This document shows, piece by piece, positions 61,001-64,000 of a stretch of 64,000 nt of DNA. Within the stretch, counting starts at the first letter, position 1; each line of letters opens with the position of its first letter. Location of the stretch: the IMG/VR virus record IMGVR_UViG_3300021963_000029, positions 1-64,000 of that record; one strand, 5' to 3'. This DNA is from a virus. The position numbers were made by a program, and so were the translations under genes. A model generated the notes under the pieces. The model ran no database searches. It had not been told where the DNA came from and saw only the letters and a list, made by a program, of their open reading frames with translations.

Positions 61001-63458
61001 TAATAGGAACATCTTTTCTAGCACCACCTGTAACTGTAATATTTGGGGTCCCTTCATAATCATATCCAGGGTTCATAATACGAAGACCTTTTAATTCCCC
61101 TTCCATAGATGGAATAATAAAAGTTTGAGTGTCTTGATCAATAACATTATTAAAAATGTCAAATTGTGGGGGGTTTATGAGACTATAATCTTCCCCACCA
61201 CTCAAAATATCTACAGTTTCAATTTTTCCATAGTAAATTTTATCAAAAGATTTGTAATTTTGAATTTCAACTCCATTAGCAAATATTCCAACTGGTCCAG
61301 GTTGAGTTTTTACTTTTTCTTTTTCAAATTGAGGAACTTTAGGAATTTTCTTTAAAGACTTAGTAGTAGAAAATTGATTACCATATAAAGGAGAACTAAT
61401 TAAATTAATTTGCTCTAACTTGCCAACAATAGAATTGTTTACATCTAATTCTATTAAACTAGTAGAAGTTACTCCTATAGTATCTCTAGTTTCTGCTAAT
61501 CTAATGACTGCAGGACCAACTCTTTTTACATAGTAAGTATCACCAGTGTTAAATCCAACTTTATTGGTCCAATTTCCAGAAACTGCATATCCAACAACTT
61601 TTACCGCTTCTCCATCATAAAAATTATGAACTCCAATTAATGAATTATCATTTAATTCTGATGCTGAAAATTCAAACTGTTTAATATATGGACTTACCTC
61701 ATAACTAGGCAATCCATTAGATGCAATATAATTGAAATTATCATCTGCATAAGCATCTTGAATATTAGCAGTGTACTTATTGTTAATTTGGTTGAATAGT
61801 CTTGTAAAAGGTACTGCTTTTGTTTTCTTTAATCTTCTTCTAAAAAGAATATCTTTTCCCAATAAAGTATCATCATTAATTTGCTGAATAGTAAATTCTT
61901 TTGAAAGAGAAGTGTTTACTTGTATATTTGAGAGATATAATGTATAAACTCCTTGAGTCTTTACATACAAATCTACTATATCTCCAGCAACTAAGTTATG
62001 ATCATATTTTGTTAAGGCTAATCCATTGGAAAGAGCAAATCCCTGTTGTTTTGCTGATCTAACTCCATCATCAACAACGCTTACTCCAACTCCAGCATAA
62101 ATTGAAATTGGAAGATTAAACTTTAAAGACTTAACAAATACATTATTATCAGTGTATCCAATGTTATCAATTTTTATAGGGTCTTCATCTACAGCATATA
62201 AACTTTCTTCTGATTTAATAGAGGATAAAACATTATTAATCCTCATACTTACTACTTTATTTCTATCCCCATCTTCATAAGAATAAACTGAGTTTGTAGC
62301 ATATATTAAAGTTTTTCTTGAAATCTCTCTTACTATGAGAGACTCATTTACTTCAGAAACACCTAAAAATTGATTGTTAGTTTTATCTTGATATTCATAT
62401 GCAACATCATTAATATACAAGGTCCCTTTTTTAGGGAATCCTACAGTGCTATCTACAAAAATAGTATCAGATCCTGATGGTACATCCTCTACACAATAAG
62501 TTTTAAATGTTGGGAAAAAAGTACCTGAGATTGATCCCTTTGGATTTAAATTATTTGAATATCCAGAAAAAATTCTAATCTTATAATAAGTTGTCCCTTT
62601 TAATAAAAATGAATCAACCGCATAAATTGATCCAGTGGCAGGTTGGACATCTGAATTAAATGAGTCAGCATCTTGATAAAGTGTCTGTCCTTGTAATTTA
62701 AAAGGATCTCCACTAATTAAATCGCAAATAAAAGTTTCGGTTACTACCCACTTATCATCAGAGGGAGTAAAACAAAATTCTCTTGGTTTAACAATATTAA
62801 CCTTTTCATCATACAACACTTTAAATAAAATTTTGTATGATTCATCAGTTCCTTTTGATTGATAAAATGTTTTTGCTTTACTTAAGAAATTTTGAGGGTT
62901 AATTTTTGAATCAAAATCTACTTCCTCAAACCCAGGAAGATACAAGGTTTTTTGTTTTTTAAAAAATTCAATCAAAAATAGATTGCTTAAATTGTTGACA
63001 ATATCCCCATCAGAGTGGTCTGCAGACTCTGTACTTGAAAAGACTAAGATTTCTGGGTTCTCTTCTCCTTGTAAGGAGTCAACCCCACTAAACCCTCTTA
63101 CACACCCAGTAAAAGAGTTTGTAGTTATACCTGTGTATGTAATAATCTCATCATTAATTTTAAGTAGACCATACTGTTTTGGCCAACCTTTAGTTGATTC
63201 TACATTTATGGTTTCATCTAAAAATTCTACATCAGCAGTTAATTTGGTTGAAGCAATTAAGTTGTTAGATTCAAAAGCAGAAAAATTCTTATACCCTGAA
63301 AGATTTTCAGAGAGATCTACTACACCTCCCTGAAATTCTTGAGAGCGATAATACTCTTTAAAAAATTCTCCTAAATTTGGATTATCTGCTAGAATAAATT
63401 CAGGGATTTGATTTTCAACAACATCACTGATTTTTACTAACTTCTGTTCTTCTATCAT
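55086..63458 (-). CDS. Giant baseplate-region structural protein with YHYH domain, 2790 aa
   Basis: It begins MIEEQKLVKISDVVENQIPE and FILADNPNLGEFFKEYYRSQ, a start typical of baseplate-wedge proteins. At about residues 1245-1400 it has a YHYH-type domain: HSPIIGWSYDGCPIYGPYAY, then NNGRFAVTPEYPQGIYAYY and FPYVIGNFYNY. The rest is mostly beta-rich with many repeats such as NPGYDYEGTPNITVTGG, YGGSSYKKVPSI and DSGKKYQSPPTLVLY. At 8.4 kb it is the largest gene of the window and is uninterrupted. Its position directly after gp6 is that of T4 gp7 (1032 aa), so it may fill that role. The two cannot be equated on sequence alone. Confidence 0.85.
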   Translation of the reverse strand: MIEEQKLVKISDVVENQIPEFILADNPNLGEFFKEYYRSQEFQGGVVDLSENLSGYKNFSAFESNNLIASTKLTADVEFLDETINVESTKGWPKQYGLLKINDEIITYTGITTNSFTGCVRGFSGVDSLQGEENPEILVFSSTESADHSDGDIVNNLSNLFLIEFFKKQKTLYLPGFEEVDFDSKINPQNFLSKAKTFYQSKGTDESYKILFKVLYDEKVNIVKPREFCFTPSDDKWVVTETFICDLISGDPFKLQGQTLYQDADSFNSDVQPATGSIYAVDSFLLKGTTYYKIRIFSGYSNNLNPKGSISGTFFPTFKTYCVEDVPSGSDTIFVDSTVGFPKKGTLYINDVAYEYQDKTNNQFLGVSEVNESLIVREISRKTLIYATNSVYSYEDGDRNKVVSMRINNVLSSIKSEESLYAVDEDPIKIDNIGYTDNNVFVKSLKFNLPISIYAGVGVSVVDDGVRSAKQQGFALSNGLALTKYDHNLVAGDIVDLYVKTQGVYTLYLSNIQVNTSLSKEFTIQQINDDTLLGKDILFRRRLKKTKAVPFTRLFNQINNKYTANIQDAYADDNFNYIASNGLPSYEVSPYIKQFEFSASELNDNSLIGVHNFYDGEAVKVVGYAVSGNWTNKVGFNTGDTYYVKRVGPAVIRLAETRDTIGVTSTSLIELDVNNSIVGKLEQINLISSPLYGNQFSTTKSLKKIPKVPQFEKEKVKTQPGPVGIFANGVEIQNYKSFDKIYYGKIETVDILSGGEDYSLINPPQFDIFNNVIDQDTQTFIIPSMEGELKGLRIMNPGYDYEGTPNITVTGGARKDVPITVKMKFIDKTFDFNATTRGTVVRTVDNIFAFTTVQPFVEGEAVVYETLGTFPIGIGSIVSDGTLLDQSVYYVSQIGAGSTTFRLAPTRQDALRETNLINLRTTGGGLQRFRSLQKVQVIDEVGFVGIQSGFKYKKLSFGPEHINIYDNVFYYNNHGYENGEEVEVTADGSTLGGIVAEQIYYIDKLDNNSFRLCTDFERTNIVDITDVDFASTYFIQYPQIRVKIDGKIKTTSSAVTGYGATIVPIVLGSVTGAHVQRGLAKPALELLGSKNIVNLHKRPTTLVLEGSDAEFEPVIEDGKIIEVIVKNPGKDFYNDFDFIVEGQGYGAQLVATVSNGQIYNGTVSYAQIIDVKVINGGVGYAKTDTTIRVQNKGKNLKIQPNLTEWTLNDVAKLGTSNLSNGCLFGAKYSKFGNTFGTFFLDQNLINAFGITPTRHSPIIGWSYDGCPIYGPYAYENPNGSGSIVRMRSGYTRNKISPPSLLECIEDYEFTNTGTLDENNGRFAVTPEYPQGIYAYYCTIDANNNPEFPYVIGNFYNYIPDKNNFDLDYNQDLNFNELGIIKYTKPYRVEDKTNYYEYFDLNTNEIKPDAKVISASSGKINSVKVIDGGLDYEKGDKIEFEEESGGGIGAFAEVESVAGVGINQITAGLTTFTNVSFISNANGFIGIASTAHQFKSQTYVTISGISTTDFSALEGYVKINVEKRDTVLTEALSAVSVTGLVTSIKVKNPVITYRVDEELVIGSETLKIIGLDKLNGRLNVLRQSGTPSYGVGTTVYDNTSKFTFASPFNFKNPIKELDESYYFKPSRSVSVGISTVAGVGNTLTVYPYGVGVSQTKFVEHGGIYLPFNNFKDGERVVYSTDSSTIVTNAGDLNNLPNLFVVKLDKDVIGLVQDVRNVKNRNALLRYNAVGTGDLHKFTTQRSNVVKGTVKQVNVQVSTASSHGLSVDNNIRVNVISGVTTTYTVGYSTTTKRVLIDNQTNPKVRVVANEIVVFDLSSPSISGKDFNLYADEFFRNPYFGNENNGVEVFKTPTTLTFRVSEYTPKLLYYNLTNITTNDEIYPDFTVDGNNEIKLDDSLYSIESKVTGIAGTSFTYNLPVYPERSQYTNTLSRLNYSVLDSGIKGPIDKVKLIYGGSSYKKVPSIKIITTKSGVGADLYATTTTIGKIKAIKILNTESVYPSDKTLSPVTNSFVALRTKNSYQVDKVDILDSGKKYQSPPTLVLYNKITNQTDLDFEASVISQTNANTIDRVLVTNSSGNLKSTDDFIASTNNSNGIRILNATSSGSFPYEVELTLETPISGFSTANDLPISVGSSIFVENIISTGGSGFNSSDYDFSPFIVTYVNPNYSSPDAAIVRYELQKFPGTISGSTFNASVVRYEDLAKFKPTLRKTRYLNNESLLPYNSEIIDNENNETITDLIKVHNSSSFSVGDSIKGSSTKSESTIFSIEKFKASLKLDSSLSENIGWKDFRGNLSTILQKLQDNDYYQNFSYSLKSKKSISEWKPIISDLVHVSGYKQFGDLTIESSLPVGIASTLSVTSDSLSAVNISLISEKDVSTVSNFDLVVEEDIDESDGIYSEYLKFGTKKLSDFFLSEANRVLSVDDISGLFNTDNSPFVLVPVDTVDTTNNVVLKYYFFVAATTSFFGLFEKPEVFDLFVTRTGPTINLVSYAYYYDFYTESGVPKQPLGEVQGSISPTDENEIVINFAPKNIFNSYSIAAIRDTVSTTIGITSTSYGYVDVIERTIGYASSASISTSTFYSYPLADCNAGVGLVGISSAQNKVESSFEFSFVKNVDNIIDINIYAENKTKELGSIGVTTSSSGAIEFNYTNVLGVGVTIFSNIQFIKNTPTAPYNISNERSVQTSENYNYTGSSSVGLTTVPQVFAASKYIVYAEKTVGLTTHRTLFQTNAVHFDDYNTLTTYGFAGNMPLNEFTIENVYNAGIGNYTLTLTPSSSGTFNFKVIKKTILTPNI

Positions 63459-63459
63459 C

Positions 63460-64000
63460 TTAACTTCTTATCTTAGTTCCAGTGGGATAACTTGTTTCTG
63501 GGTCAAATCTGCTTCCTGAAGCATTTTCACCAGATGAGATTATATCTTTGATCATTGTAAACTTACTTTTACCTACATCCAACTTCAAATAAATTGATTT
63601 TTTAGCAATAACATCATTAGAGTATGGAGTTGCCTCTATCTCTACTATATTATTAGGCAAAGAAGTTTCTGATATAGTTATAGTATCTATATTGATTTCA
63701 CCAGTGATATAATCAACTGTGCCAATGTCTTGTTGTTCTGTTTTTTCTGTTTCTCCATCAATAGAAAATAGATACAACCTTCCAGTTTTTAAATCTGCAT
63801 TAGGAGTATCTGATAGATAAACCTCTTTTGTTAGTCCTCTAATTCTAAATCCAGTGCTTCTAATATTATACCCTGAAGGAGAAGCAAAAAATCTATTTTC
63901 ATAGCAAATTGTGTATTGGGTTGGTTCATTAATAATAACACCAACATTTCTTCTAATTAATACTTTTGTTATGTTGGAAGTGATAGAAGTATTTGTAGCA
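63460..64000 (-). CDS. 6: gp6-like baseplate wedge protein, C-terminal part (runs off window)
   Basis: The frame is open to the window edge: it reads ITKVLIRRNVGVIINEPTQY, TICYENRFFASPSG, RSTGFRIRGLTKEVYLSDTP and then LYLFSIDGETEK, DYITGEINIDTITI and FDPETSYPTGTKIRS. A TTG codon at 63777 is not the start, because the sequence continues upstream without a stop. The YDYITGEI-type and final PTGTKIR features are those of the C-terminus of the gp6/J-like wedge protein, and position before the giant protein and gp8 agrees. About 180 C-terminal residues are seen. Confidence 0.78.
   Translation of the reverse strand, partial: ATNTSITSNITKVLIRRNVGVIINEPTQYTICYENRFFASPSGYNIRSTGFRIRGLTKEVYLSDTPNADLKTGRLYLFSIDGETEKTEQQDIGTVDYITGEINIDTITISETSLPNNIVEIEATPYSNDVIAKKSIYLKLDVGKSKFTMIKDIISSGENASGSRFDPETSYPTGTKIRS

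Noticed and set aside
63460-63777. A complete 105-aa gene starting at TTG 63777
   Set aside because: The frame continues upstream without a stop to the window edge and reads as a gp6-like C-terminus, so this is the end of a longer gene.
1-64000. Search for tRNA genes, integrase, insertion sequences and photosynthesis genes
   Set aside because: None was recognised by reading. Gaps between genes are all shorter than about 115 bases and none shows a cloverleaf-like pattern. A tRNA-specific program could still find one.

Overview
The window is a 64-kb piece of a T4-like (contractile-tail) bacteriophage genome. It is AT-rich and tightly packed, and every gene I can support lies on the minus strand, so transcription runs from position 64000 down to 1. 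Gene content and order (baseplate - neck - terminase - tail - head - gp3 - uvsY - uvsW - gp55 - gp47 - gp46 - gp45 - gp44 - gp62 - regA - hsp20 - gp43 - uvsX - gp41) match the conserved core of marine T4-like cyanophages (Synechococcus/Prochlorococcus myoviruses). A DUF3110-like protein (a family typical of cyanobacteria), Hsp20, MazG and the DUF3310 and DUF4815 proteins also point to a cyanobacterial host. No photosynthesis gene, integrase, insertion sequence, CRISPR array, rRNA or tRNA was recognised.

Layout from right to left. (1) 64000-41300: baseplate and neck, with the end of gp6, a 2790-aa YHYH-domain protein, a 1034-aa protein, gp8, a 2149-aa DUF4815-type protein, two small proteins, gp13 and gp14. 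(2) 41300-36900: a collagen-like fibre with a cupredoxin domain, two further structural proteins and gp15. (3) 36900-33300: gp16, an unusual 418-aa modular protein, gp17 and a zinc-ribbon protein. (4) 33260-24660: gp18, gp19, gp20, a gp67-like core protein, an unknown protein, gp21, gp22 and gp23, closed by a strong terminator. (5) 24600-21750: gp3, UvsY, UvsW and a small Sm-like protein. (6) 21700-13157: one early-type transcription unit from a sigma70-like promoter to a terminator, carrying gp55, gp47/gp46, gp45, gp44/gp62, RegA, a Dam methylase and an HNH homing endonuclease. (7) 13146-12578: hsp20 with its own promoter and terminator. (8) 12580-2450: a late-promoter-driven 480-aa protein, then gp43, UvsX, a 2OG-type hydroxylase, gp41, MazG, an unknown 425-aa protein and a second DNA methyltransferase. 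(9) 2454-1: a nucleotidylyltransferase-like protein with a capsid-targeting-like start, a charged protein, a small membrane protein, a terminator and the start of another gene.

Most neighbouring genes overlap by ATGA or TAATG or are separated by a few bases, so long polycistronic messages with translational coupling are likely. Short intergenic gaps before structural genes repeatedly hold TATAAATA or a close variant (AATAAATA, TCTAAATA, ACTAAATA), as expected for gp55/gp45-dependent late transcription.

The most interesting signal is a group of proteins that look packaged inside the head and delivered with the DNA. The 480-aa protein (11114-12556) begins with a close match to the T4 capsid-targeting sequence, carries a second match in its middle, and joins an HNH-like nuclease candidate to a nucleotidyltransferase domain. 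The 368-aa protein (1348-2454) begins with a third match and carries an NMNAT-like catalytic motif. Other notable points are four small Sm-like paralogues spread through the replication genes, terminators whose U-tract runs into a late promoter, and a collagen-like fibre with a full set of type 1 copper ligands.
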